Part shown: piece after piece, positions 10,956 to 23,200 of the stretch
Position numbering within the stretch: the stretch's first letter is position 1
Layout: every line of letters starts with the position of its first letter
Notes under the pieces: model-generated
What the model was told of the DNA's origin: nothing
Database searches by the model: none
Seen by the model: the letters and a program-made list of their open reading frames with translations, nothing else
Position numbers and translations under genes: made by a program
DNA from: Brachycybe producta
Lineage: Eukaryota > Arthropoda > Diplopoda > Playtdesmida > Andrognathidae
NCBI GenBank assembly: GCA_036925085.1
Contig: JAUPFP010000003.1
Span: forward strand, 8,685,942-8,749,941
Length of the DNA: 64,000 nucleotides
Direction of reading: 5' to 3'

Positions 10956-10966
10956 CGTGGCGCAAT
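10956..10966 (-). promoter_or_regulatory. ERSE-II-like element upstream of ERO1
   Basis: The + strand reads CGTGG-C-GCAAT. ERSE-II on this strand is CGTGG-N-CCAAT, so one base differs. A further ACGTGG core (TGAACGTGG, UPRE-like) lies at about 10985-10993. Three such cores in 80 bp support ER-stress control. Confidence 0.42.
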
Positions 10967-11009
10967 GACACAAAAGATAAATAATGAACGTGGAAGTCGT
11001 GTACCACAA

Positions 11010-11017
11010 TATATAAG
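11010..11017 (+). promoter_or_regulatory. TATA-like box of ERO1
   Basis: TATATAAG about 140 bp before the start codon, which would put transcription start near 11040. Based on motif and position only. Confidence 0.4.
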
Positions 11018-11157
11018 TTTTCTATTTGGATTATTTAAGTACTGTGGCATATTTCACGCTAGGACATGTTACACCTGTTTTAGCGACAATCGCCTGTAGA
11101 CTCCATTCGCCGCTTTTGTTTGGTTAACGGTTTGCTCTTAAATATTATTTACGCATA

Positions 11158-11274
11158 ATGTCTACGAGCGCATTAATTTCTAAGATATTTATTTATACGA
11201 TACTCGGTTCTCTGTTGCCGTTGTGCGTTCTAAACGAAGTGTTCTCCACCTCGGGTAACACTTGTTTCTGCCAG
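11158..11274 (+). CDS. ERO1: ERO1 exon 1 (signal peptide and first Cys pair)
   Basis: 39 codons from an ATG with A at -3 to a consensus donor CAG/GTAAGT. The N-terminus has a hydrophobic stretch (residues about 10-25), then T-C-F-C-Q. In known ERO1 proteins C-F-C-Q directly precedes the D-D-C-x-C segment, which here opens exon 2 ([10 protein letters not shown]). Both junctions are phase 0. This ties exon 1 to exons 27 kb away without any other candidate between them. Confidence 0.88.
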
Positions 11275-14200
11275 GTAAGTGGCGTGTGTACTTTTTAACA
11301 AACTAATGTAGTGACAAAATTTATTAATATTAAATTTCTGTACAGGTAATATAGAATGTACCCGATGTAAATAAGCGAATGGTACCATATCCCGCTTTAA
11401 ATAAGATATTTTTTATAGCTCAGTGGCACAGAATATTATTCTGTCAGTGGTTTGCAGGGGGGGGGGGGGGACATTCATAAGCAATGTAAAAATTTTTTCT
11501 CTTCGCTCAATGCGACCGATGGCCCGATGGGCATAGTAGGGTGAAACCACGCCCAATGTCGCATCACAGCCTAGAAGATTGGATGACGGCATCATTTTCG
11601 TCCATACGTTAAGATGACCTTTTTAAACATTTAATTTGTCCTTGTGGCACTAGACGGTGTTACGGTCTTCCACTAGAAAAACATTGACACTTTCACAATT
11701 CATGGCGACCTTTTTGACGTGCACGTCTTTCTTTTAGGACCTATGTTGTGTCATGATGTAATTTCAAACGCTCATCATTTCAAAACTATTCAAGATATTG
11801 CAATGAGTGAGGTGGTGTTGTATAGATAATAGATAAAAGTTTCGTGTGATAATGCACGAGTCACTGGCAATGGTGCAGGGGAGAGGAGGGAGTATGTTGC
11901 ACAATGGAGCCCACGAGTTGCCCAATGATCGCCGCACGTGGCATATGTACTGTGTGTTGAAGCCAAACAAATAAGGTGTCAAACAATTCATCTTGACTAG
12001 CTGAATTGTATGTTCTGCATATGTATCGAAAAAGTTTCACATCTGACGTCAGCATATATTCAGGGATAGGTAAATGTCACTAAGGTAATGTTTTATACGT
12101 TGACGTATAATACATTACGTATTATACTGTATAAAACGTATAAAACAGAAAACCAATTATACAATTGCAAATTTAACGCGTATAGAATATTAAACCCCAC
12201 TCATCGTATCAAGTTTGTTTTTATTTATTTTAACTTGAATCAAGTTAAATGAAAACAAACTTGATAACATGAGTGAGCTGACAGAAAAAGTACTAAGCAT
12301 TCCAGCATCCACAGCACAGATATGCTGGAAAGTGTGGCAACCTGGTCTACTCAATCAAATTTTTGATTGAGCAGACGAACTCCCTATGGTGATCTGCCTG
12401 ACAGCACATAGTAGGCTGTTACGTCGGTCGCCATTTTGGTGCCAGCAGACCTCTCACCATTGAAGTCAATGGGTGAGAGGTCAGAAGTGACCACTGTCCT
12501 CTCCAGGTGGAGTTTCCTGGAGGTTTCAATGGCTTGGTCAGCCATTGAATCTAGGCAGTGTGTTGTAGGCTACAGACTAGATAACATCTTCGTGATATTC
12601 TCGTGGTGGCAGATCGACCGTCGTGTCCGGCGAGGGACTCCAGGGAGCCGACATGAACCCACGTTGCCGTGCAGAGACTGAGAGACTGCAGTGTGTTGTA
12701 GGCAATCGACCAGAAAACATCTTCATGCTGGAGGCCGGGGTGGCCTCCATTCTTTCTTTGTGTTCTTTTGTTTTGCCTTTTCATGGGGGCTTGGCTGGTG
12801 CACTTCACCAGCCACTTTTCTTTTCAGCATTTTCCAGTTTTTTCCATTGCAAATTTGCAACTGTTTTTAATGAAACACTTTGTTTTGAACATTTAAAAAA
12901 TCTTGTAATTTTGTTTTATTAAACTTTTTGCACTTTTTTAGTTCTATATGTTTGGTTTTATACGTACACAAAATAAGTTTTGTACGGCACGTATAAAACA
13001 ACGTATAATACGAGACGTATTATATCTACCCATCCCTGCATATATGAGAGGAAAATGCAAACAAAATCAAAGAAAACGTCTCCTACACAAAAGAGCAGGC
13101 TAATGAGTGTAAAAAGGTGCCACTCATTGCTGCCGAAACTTACTATACAGAAAGAACATGGGATTCCAGTAACCTTATGCATCTCCACTGCTTTAATATA
13201 TACTTTGTAACATCTAGTGAGTCACGATCCCTCCAGAATGCTAGCCTGGTGGGTGCGCGACTCGTCTGTCCCTCCCTTCCTCTATATTTAGACTTGATCG
13301 GCAGAGTAATACCTTTGGGATCATGTTTACTTTTAACTGGTTATACATCGAAGGTGTACACAGGTCCAAGCGTATAAAAGGAAAATGTTTCTCTTTGTTC
13401 TCGGTCTATTTTTTTGCTCAACTTGAACTATGTCGATCTTTACCCGAATCACATCATGGGCACGTGGACGCACCTTTGATTATCAACATTCATTCTTGTT
13501 TCTCTTGATGTTTCTGAACAAGAATGAATAAAGTGTACTGCAAAGTGTAACTGCATTGTCTCAATGTCTGAAAACTAACCCTTCTCTAAACAGGCCGGAG
13601 GCACCATAGGGCAAGAAGACATACGGATCTTTTTCGGAGCAAGTCTTCAAATACAACGATCAGAAATGGATGGTTGCCATCCTTCTGAGAGATTTCACTC
13701 CTACTCATGAGGACGTCTACAATCCATCACCATCTGTCTATTTAGGTACCTCCAATCTTTCTTGTGTGGCAGCTGGCTACCACATGATGGAGGAAAGAAA
13801 CGAGATAGCAAAATAGAAGTCACATCGTCGGCGCACTAACAATCGGTGGATGTGCGGAGTATGCCTTCATTTTGCCTTCTCCGACCAGTTTACAGAAGCC
13901 GACCATTGTTCCAAGTCTTGTGATTGTGCTTCACGAGTCTTTGTCCGTCCATTTTTGGACCTTTGTTGCTCTGCAAAGAGACTATAGGATTGTGCAAAAG
14001 TGCATATATGTGTGTGTGTGCGCGTGCTTGTGTGTCTGGGCGTTATTTCTCCATAACGGACAGAGATTTTAATGCGATTTTTTCGTTATGCACGTTGGTA
14101 TGCGCCAATGAACATACTACAAAATCAAATTAATTCATACAGTAGTTCATTAATTATGATTAGTTTTCAACGAAACGTTCTGGGGGATATAACTCGGGAA

Positions 14201-17200
14201 CAGGGCCACCTGGAATAATCAACTAACTTCTAAATGAATCTACACTCTGCAAGGATGCTACCTATTTATTTTCATAATTTTAAATTAACTGGAACTATTT
14301 TTAATCGTTTAATATAAATAATAAAATTAATTTAAATGTATTTTTCTTCTATAGAAGAAAAGTAGATATAAATTCATTTTATGTTGTGAGTCACATCAGA
14401 TATTTACTTAACACACTATTGTCATATTCTAACCCTCAATCTAAAACAAAAATACCCCTTTTGCCCTCTTAGAGTACAATACACGTCACGTTAGGGTGGT
14501 CCTTTGATATATATGGTAATTTTTAAATTCAAATATTTCATGTTCTGACCCCCCAGAATTGTTCTCCCAACCAAAAAAATAGTCTACATAAAAGTTTATA
14601 AATTTTAATTGATATTTAGAGGTAGCTCAATGAATTCAAAGTTTTCGTAATAGCGTAATCATTACGTATTCTCCTAAAATTATATACCATTGTTTATCTA
14701 GTGTCACTAATATTGAAATAATTAGAATGAACTATTTTGTATACATAAGTTACAATTAAAACACAACAATGTAATTTATGCACATTTTATTAACATTGGA
14801 CCAAACAAGTAATGACTACAAAGTAGCTAATGTAGTCTTTTTGCAATCTGGATAACGACTAGAATGTTCTTTCACAACTTGAAGCAAATACTGTTTCTGA
14901 TCTTCATTTTTTGTTAATATTGGATTGTACTCTTTCATCAATGCCACACCTCTTTCAGCATTGTCATTCACAACTTGTAAATGTTTTATGATATCCTTAG
15001 CTTGCTTGTAGTCTTCTCGCAGATGCCATATCTTTGGATCATGTTCTAAGAACCTTTTGGAAATGCCAAGATGGTCAAATAAGTGTATTGAGTTCTTCGA
15101 TACAAAGTCTTCTATTCTCATATTAACGGAGCCACTGGCACTCATTTGGATTCTCTTCAGAGGCTGATCTGCACCTTCCTTTTCATAAAGATATTTTAGC
15201 ATTGCCTGTTTTGATTTGATTGGCACACTGTCATCAAAAAATGCCAATCCAACTAGTTCCTCACTTAAGTACCAAAGATGTCCCTCAAATTTCTTGCAAG
15301 TAACATTGGATATTGAAGGATTGATTTTTTTATAATCTCTAAGCTTTTGCAGAAGCTGTAGATCATTGAAAGCTGCAGTAATGGGAAGTGGGGCAGTGAA
15401 CCAAGCCTTGATGTAGACATAAACAAGAAAGACACATATGTTGCATAGTCCTTTTTCTTCTCTTGCAGCGAGAGTAAACTGGTTACGAAACAGCCACATT
15501 TTTAGTGAGTATATTGCTTTGGACATCCATCTTGCATGATGTACAGCCCCAGGGGCTAAAAATCGCACACCTCGTGGTGGTGTACCTCCCAGAAAGATAA
15601 TAGCTAATTCTAAACATTCTCTGTAATCATCTCTGATTTTAGTGTCAGTTTGTTGAAGCTGGTTAGTACAGAATTCAATGACATTGTCTTTTTCATCTTT
15701 CATCACAAGCTGTACCGTTTCACTGCTGTCTAAAGACATGTAAGATGACTGATCTATTTTAACCCAGAACTGCTTGAATCGCTTGAATATGGTTACATCA
15801 GGGTCAGACGAGGTACAACCCATGGCTTCATTAAATGCACTAGCAAGAACAAGTTCTAAGATATGGTGACGACATGCCAAGTACAGAAGATCCTTCTGCA
15901 ATTTCTGCTCTAACAGAATACAAGTTCCATTTCTGTGACCTGTGTTGCTAGATGTGGTATGGAAGCACATAGCTTTCACTTGATCGACAACATCCCATTC
16001 TTTAAGTAAATCTGCAACAGCAGTTGCCTGACACTCCCCAGTGCCTGCCTGCAACTTAGGCACACCTAGAAGCTGGTTAACACCTAAACCTGAAACAATC
16101 ACAGGAAGGCAATCCACTTTCTCATTTCCTGTTAGATCCAGAAGAAGTTTGCCATCCCAGTGTACAACGAGTGGTGTAGAAGTGTGGAATTCGTTTTTTA
16201 GTCTTAATGCCACTTTTTTACGTATGCTACCTCTCTGTCTTCTTATTGATGACCTATTGAGATTAAAATCTTTTATGTTGTGGCCAAGACCCTGAGCTGC
16301 TGCTGCCAAGAGAAATGTAGCTTTACGGTCACTCAACTTAGCTCTATCCAATGCCGATGCTACTGATGGCGTGACAATGTTTATATGTGCCCTCTTATTT
16401 TGTTTAGTTGGTGATTCTGATGTGGATTGTTTCCTTATTGTGACATTCTGATTTGGAACTACATTGTATTTGTTTCCACTACTACTAGCTTGATCATCAC
16501 TGTCACTGCTGAAATCTAAGACATTTCCCACAAACGCTTTTTGTTGGTTTTCACACTTCTGCTTAAACTCTTCGAATTTTCTTTTCCGTTTGTCAATCCT
16601 CAATTCCTTTCCAGCCAAAACTTTGTCAACTTGACCAAAGCATCCTCGCCGACCTTTTTCTCTCTGTGCAAGTAGAAAATCCTTGTCTTCTTGAATAGTA
16701 ATCATTGTGAGGGCATCCTTATGAGCAATGTCAAATAAATTATCGAGGTCATCTTTAAACTGACTCTCATGACTTTGCTGAACATCACTTTTCCTATTAC
16801 AATTTTTTTTCAGTTTGACCCACTTCTCATGAAGCTGTTCTGTCTTCTTAACACAGTCCTGTTCATGTCTTATGGGAATTCGGGCTTTTTCCCAAAATAC
16901 TGCAGCTTCTTTTACAGCACTACGGGAACTTTCACGGATTGTCTTTTTTAAGGTTCGGTGGTGATAAAAAAATACACTGAGCACTTGTTTATTAGAGGGT
17001 AACTTGGATCCCTTGATAGAGGTCTCTTCTGACCCAATAAGCCACAAAGTATTGGTCTTTCTGGTTGCAGTAGCCATAACTATTAATTTTTCACTTTACC
17101 TGCAATAATAGAGAAAAATCTTAAAAAAGAATTTCATATTCATTGAGCTACCCCTAAATATTGCTTGACTGTAATATAACTTTGCACAACATAATTTTAT

Positions 17201-20200
17201 ACATAGTAGAACAACATGAGAGGGTCAGACAAAGACTTTTAAAAACTTAAAAAATAAGGACCACCCTAACGTCACGTGTTATGATTCTCATAGCTTAACA
17301 TTGTACCAGTACAGTTAAAAATATAAATTAAATATATTTATGCATATGCTTCTTAATATTCTAGTTTTGTAACAAATTGAACAATTATGTTAATGAATTA
17401 AAACTTGATTAGCAAATGGAGTTAAATAAAAAGTAAAAGAAAAAATTAATAAAAAATAGACAAATAAATTTTAATTAAATAAAAACTAGAAGAGTAAAAG
17501 AATTAAATAAATCTTACAACAGTAATCTTAATTAATTAAAAACTACAATAACAAATTGAATTAAATAAAAAGTAAGAGATCGTAAGTCAGCTATCATATT
17601 TTGAACCTCTCCCTAATACGATGCAACAAAGGTTTATAGGGTTCCTTAAATCCCTTGTATGTTTTATGTTGCAGCCACATGTTGAAAAAGGCTCTAGGCT
17701 GCTCCGAAAAGCCTCCCACGTGGTTCATACAGGGAGATTCCTCAAGTCGAGGAACAGTCAGCTGACCTGGATTCTCATCCCGTCCACGCCGAAGTAGAGG
17801 CGACTAAAACGGAAAAATGGTCTGCCGGATAGGAACCTCTCTTCGTCGTAAGAGGCACATGTAGAAAAAAAAACACGTGCTATCCGCGAAGCACTCGGGG
17901 GGGGGGGAAAATGGAGGCAACGGTTTTGGAAACACGCGTTTCCATCTTTTTTTTTGTGTTATATGTTTTGTGTTTTAGACCATCATCAGCTTTGTTCTTC
18001 ACTCTTCTTTCCATACGAGGCACGTTGTTCATCAAACTCTGAAACCAATGTTTGGTGAATAAACAGGTTTTATCTATATTTTTTCATTTTTGAGAGACAT
18101 GTGTCTCATCTCTTCAATCCACACTTTTGTTTCACTATGTGGGAATTCATTGTTCTACCTTTCCTTTGTCTACAACTATTTTTTCTTGGGACACGTGCAT
18201 CCCAAGTCATCATCTTCCAAAGTGATCATCACCTCAATGAGCCACTTTCAGGAACTTTCTCCATTGGACACCATTGAAGCTGGCCGCCGTCTTGGTTCGA
18301 CCGGATGTTTTTCAAAAAAGCATTAACGGAGCATTTTTTTGCTCCATGTAATCATCATTGTTCCTTCTTTTCTCTTTTTTTTTGTTCTCGTTTTTCTTCC
18401 ATTGGGTCTGCATTTGCACACTCTCTGGTGTTCTCTTTTTGTGAATTTTCTCTAGGTGGTTACAACACGCCACGTGGCGGAATTTTACTTTTTGGACATT
18501 ACCATTTTTCATCAAATGGGAGTGGCTGCACCTGCATGCCACCTACTGGATTTTCTTTTTGTCACACTCACCATAGTTCCTCATCTGCTCTTGGCTCTTG
18601 TCTTTCAATCCAGAGCCATCCACCAGTGAGGACATCAAAATTGAACAATCTGAACATTTCTTGTTTAGCAAGCATTGTATTTTGCTAAACATATCGCATT
18701 TTTCATCTTCACTGACTTTAATTTATTTTCTATAAAAAAGAATTCTTTACTCTGTGGCTGCTACACTTGGAATTCTCTTACCTTTTTTAAATTCAGCTTT
18801 CTTCTTTTTTTGTTCTGTGTAGGAGTTTCACCCATATTGGGCTCATCTCTTTGTATGCTCTCTGCATACTCTTGTTGTTTCAAAAGTGAATATATAATCG
18901 TGTGGTTGCTACACTTCTAGTTTCACTTTTTCTTTTGCTTTCCAATTTCATCCAATGCAATCTTTGATTGTGTGGTTTGCCATGCTCAGAGTTTGTATTC
19001 AGCACCTTCAGTTTCTTCAATGAGGACTTTGAAACTCATATCCTTCATGTGGTCGCCATATATACCACGTGTTGAGGGAGATTTTTTCAAAGTCTGAATA
19101 AAACTCAATAAAGAATTCACTCACACCCACATGCCCAACTAAAGAACAACCAATGCGATAATCTGACACATATGGACTGATACAACACCACTACCCTCAT
19201 AAATAAGTGTAGGTAAGCCGTCATAGCTCGGTTCATACGAGTTTACGAGGTTGTCGGTTGCCGACAAATTGCGAACTGCAATGAAATTTTGCGATTGACC
19301 AAAGCACACCGACTTACACCTACACTGCGATCCTGACTGCCACATGTTGAACGAGTCACTCCATACTGGACACCAATCCATGACAGACCAGTGTTGCCCA
19401 GGCATACTCGAGAACCCTCGGAGCTGAACACACCGACTCAGACTTCGGAGAACTCATTCATCACTCCATATACATGTCACACTCACTGCACAAGCCACAT
19501 CACCAATTATGGCTGCCTCACGCAGATCTACGGCAGACTTGCTTGATCACCAGGGCTCCCGGCAGAACTCACAGGATGCCGCCATCAGTGATGATATGCA
19601 ACAACGGAACCGCTCACCACAACCCATTGGTCATGACCTCAATGAGATCTTCCAACTAGGTACTCTAACAACATGCGTGGCCAATCTGTAACGTCCCGCC
19701 GGACCGTCACAATACCCCGGTAAATTAAACCCCAGGACAGACGTGAAACTTACCGCTTACCGGCTCTTTACGGGGACGGGACCGTTCCCGTAGCCTCCTC
19801 TTGGGATGTGTCGGCTCGAGGAGCCACCCACGATGGACACGACGAAAATCCACGCCGCCACGCCGAGAATACCACGGTAGAACCACGGTTCTACCGCGAG
19901 CCGACACGAGTACCGGCCGAAACAGGTCGGTAAAAGACGGAGGAGTTTCCCCAAACCAGAAACCCACCCCCTCGCGGTAACTCCCCAAAGAAATAGACAG
20001 ACACAAAGTAGGTGATGAATTTAGTGTATTTATTCACACTACGATGAAAGATGGTAATAAGATACGATGGCAGTAGATATTTACACAACTTGGCTGGTAA
20101 TCCTCTACCAGCCAAGCCCCCATAAATATATCAAACAAAGGCCAAATGGCCAAGGCACAAAAGATGATCCAGAAGCTGGACAGTGGAGGTCTACTTGACC

Positions 20201-23200
20201 TCCACCCACAGGTCTATTCTCACTTGAAGCCTACAACCAACTGCCCAGATCCTGTGGTTGACTAGGCCACAGGAAACCTCCAGGCAACTCCACTTGGAGG
20301 GGACAGAGGTCACATCTGACCTCTCACCCATAGACTTCATGGTGAGAGGTCTGCTGGCACCAAAATGGCGTCTGTCCTAACAGCCTACTGTAGCTGTTAG
20401 GCAGACCACCATAGGGAAATTCGTCTGCTCAATCAAAATTTAAAAATTGAGCAGACCAGGTTGCCACAATCCTCTCAACTTTCCTGTTCCGTCTCATGAA
20501 CAGGTCAGTCGAGCCAGCCAGAATTGCTCCCCGTACCTGACCTTCTTAGGTACCGGACGGCTTCTCTGGCAGTGTCGCGAAAGTGGAGCCCATCCACTCC
20601 GCAGCCCACCGACGTGCCCACCACAAGCACATCTGGGTGTTACGCCACCCAAAACCAGTATCGAAGACCGTCCCCTAAGACGGCTTTCCTCCAGGGCTCG
20701 GAATTGCTTGAAAGGAATATCCTGGAGTTGCGGACGCGTGCGAAGGTCCACCAGGGCAACCGTGGGCTCGGTTTCACACCCTGGTAGAGGCTCAGTTATA
20801 AACTGTCCAGCCATACCTCCTAGGTCGCATCCCAGCAAACGTAGGATGAATGGGGCTGCACGCCGGGCTAGACGAACTATCCCGGCATCTAGTCCCACCA
20901 CATCCAAAATTGCAAACGTTTGCTGGACCGGGTTCACGACCATTACTACCGGAAAACCTCCACAACCAAACGCCACCACATGGCACATGTTGTACGGCGG
21001 TAGCCTTGCTACCCACGGCTCTTGAAGTGGCTCATCCAGATGGTAGTAGCCGTGGTATTGGCAACCCTCCATTCCCGGCTGGTCCTGCCAAAGACCAAGT
21101 CGGTTATTCAAATACACCTCTGCATCTGAATACGGGGCAATGCAACAATACGCCGTCCCTCGGTTGACGTTTCTGGTCCTAGGGTATCAAATACCCCGCC
21201 GCCATGGACCGGAGAGAAGGGTGTACCCCTAGGGTATGGGTCGGTTGACTCCCGGCCGGCGTGCTTGCCTGAGCATGCCGGGACTCCTCCTTTTCTGCCA
21301 CGACACCTCCAGTTTCGGCTCCCTGGTGCCTACTACTGGAGGGTGTCGGACTCCCCTTCCTTTCACGCTTGGACTTTTTACGATCCTTTTTTTTTTATTT
21401 TTCTTCCCGTGAGAGGAAGGTTGACCATGCTTCGTGTCAGACTTAACTGACCCCGACGACTTACTGGGCCGATCAGGCTTAGGAGGGTGGTTAGCCCCCT
21501 TCGCCTTCTCGGACTCTTTCTTCGAAGGTTTTCCGGCCGGAGCCGTACTCTTCTTTGTAGAAGTGCCCTTAGCCGAAGTGACAACCGAGGATGACTGTCC
21601 AGGGACACAAATCTTCCTCGACCATCCCGAAGGAGAGGCTTCTCCTTCGGTGCAAGTCGGCTGACTCTTGCAACCAGTAGCTTTGGCTTCCGCACCATGG
21701 GCTGGTGCACTGGAAGCCTGCATCGCCTCCCTCTCGGCGATTCGCTTCTGGCCAGCGACGGTCGTGGCACTCGTAATAGGCGGGACACCACGACCGACAG
21801 GAGGTTCTCCTGTTTTGAGCGGGCTCCGGGCGGGTATCTCCTGCAGGGGAGGGAACTCCGCAGCCCTGCGCTCAAACTCCTGCCACTCACTTGCACCGAC
21901 CGCACGAGCGATCTGTCGGTGCAAGCTTGCTGTCTGAGCTTGAAGCCGTTTGAGCTTAAACTCCAAGCTCTCGGGCTTCCGAGGTTCGGAGGCCTTTCCT
22001 CGACCTGAGGACCTGGCCTTCTTGCCTCGTGAGCTTTCCCCCACTGGTGGGGTGTGAGGGCGGGACCTCTTTTGTTCTTTGTCACCACCACCACTCACAG
22101 ATTTCCCTGTTTTACTGGGAGCGGGTACTGGAGGCTGGATAGCCTTCTTCTCCGCTCGCCGGTCCCTCTTCGGGTTGTCCGACTGCCGGCCGGAGTGGCC
22201 AGCTACTGCCTCGGGCGGACCCGATCCAGCAGCCGGCTTCTCTGGCCAAGCAGCCCCTGAACAACCGTCAGGGCGGGCGAGTCTCAGCTCGAAGCCACAC
22301 AGCAGGCGTGAACTTCAATGCCTCCTCCTTAGCTTTAAGCTTTGCCTCTCTCTGCGAGAGCCTTGGCTCTGGCAGTGATCCATGCGGCTCCGGACTTTTT
22401 CTTGCGCTTGCTTGCGCCGTCCTTCGGCTGCACGGTCGGAATCTCCCCGATGAAGAATCGACGGTCCCCGACCAGGAAGCCACCTTCCTAGACCATGTCC
22501 CATCTAGCTTCATCTAACCGATCCAAGCGGCCTTCTTCGGCCAAGGACACAGCCACGGCCTCCAAAGACATTGGATCGGCGGGAAGAACTCCGGGGGATC
22601 CCGTCCCAGACGGTTTACCCTCGGAGGCCGAACTACTCCCATCAGACTCCGAAGAGCCCTCTGAAGAGGAGTTGCGACTCCGCCACTGCCTGGAGGCGTC
22701 AGCCACCGAATCAACGGTGGTTTCAACCTCCATCTCCGTGTCTATGACTAAGGATGCTCCCAAGGAGACGTCCTCACTGTCCTCGACCACCCCAGACCAG
22801 TCTAGGAAGTCTCGAACAGACGGAGACCCGTGTTCCGGGGTACTAGCGGTTACCTCACCGGTAGCCGCTGTCCCACCATCAACACCCGCTTCTGCAGGCT
22901 CTCCAACCTGGGAAACTACCACCGCCACCGACTGAATGGTGGTAGCAGCCGTATCCCTGGGGAGACTGCAGGTATCTGCCCCAGAAGGCTCCGACACCGG
23001 TCGGAGTCGACTGGGCAGACTCCGAACCTTCCACGGCCTCTGCCGCTAAGGAATCAACAGATTCCACGGTGGTATCAGCCGTTTCTGGTCCGCCAGATGA
23101 TGGGGAGCTCTCTGATCCCGACTCCAACAGTCTTGCATCCCCAGGATGCAGCGGGCTGAGGGAGGGGGACCGTCGGACACTCCCGTCGCCTTCCTCCCTC

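Larger units (their letters stand above)
12061..13038. mobile_element. hAT-like non-autonomous element with LTR insert
   Basis: Ends are CAGGGATAGGTA and, inverted, CAGGGATGGGTA, followed inward by TATACGT-rich sequence on both sides. Flanks are CATATATT (12053-12060) and CATATATG (13039-13046), an 8-bp duplication with one mismatch. CAGGG-type ends with 8-bp duplications are the hAT signature. There is no transposase ORF. It carries a hairpin (12199-12274) and an LTR fragment (12333-about 12950). Confidence 0.75.

Noticed and set aside
16041-16295. 84-codon + strand ORF
   Set aside because: Lies antisense within the 753-codon transposase ORF and has no features of its own.
19683-20472. AATC target duplication around the 19687-20468 LTR
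   Set aside because: The 4-base match needs the LTR to lose its last base; with normal ends only ATC (3 bp) matches, which is weak.
20447-21025. 192-codon + strand ORF
   Set aside because: Antisense shadow of the more protein-like minus-strand frame 20494-21117; starts inside the LTR.
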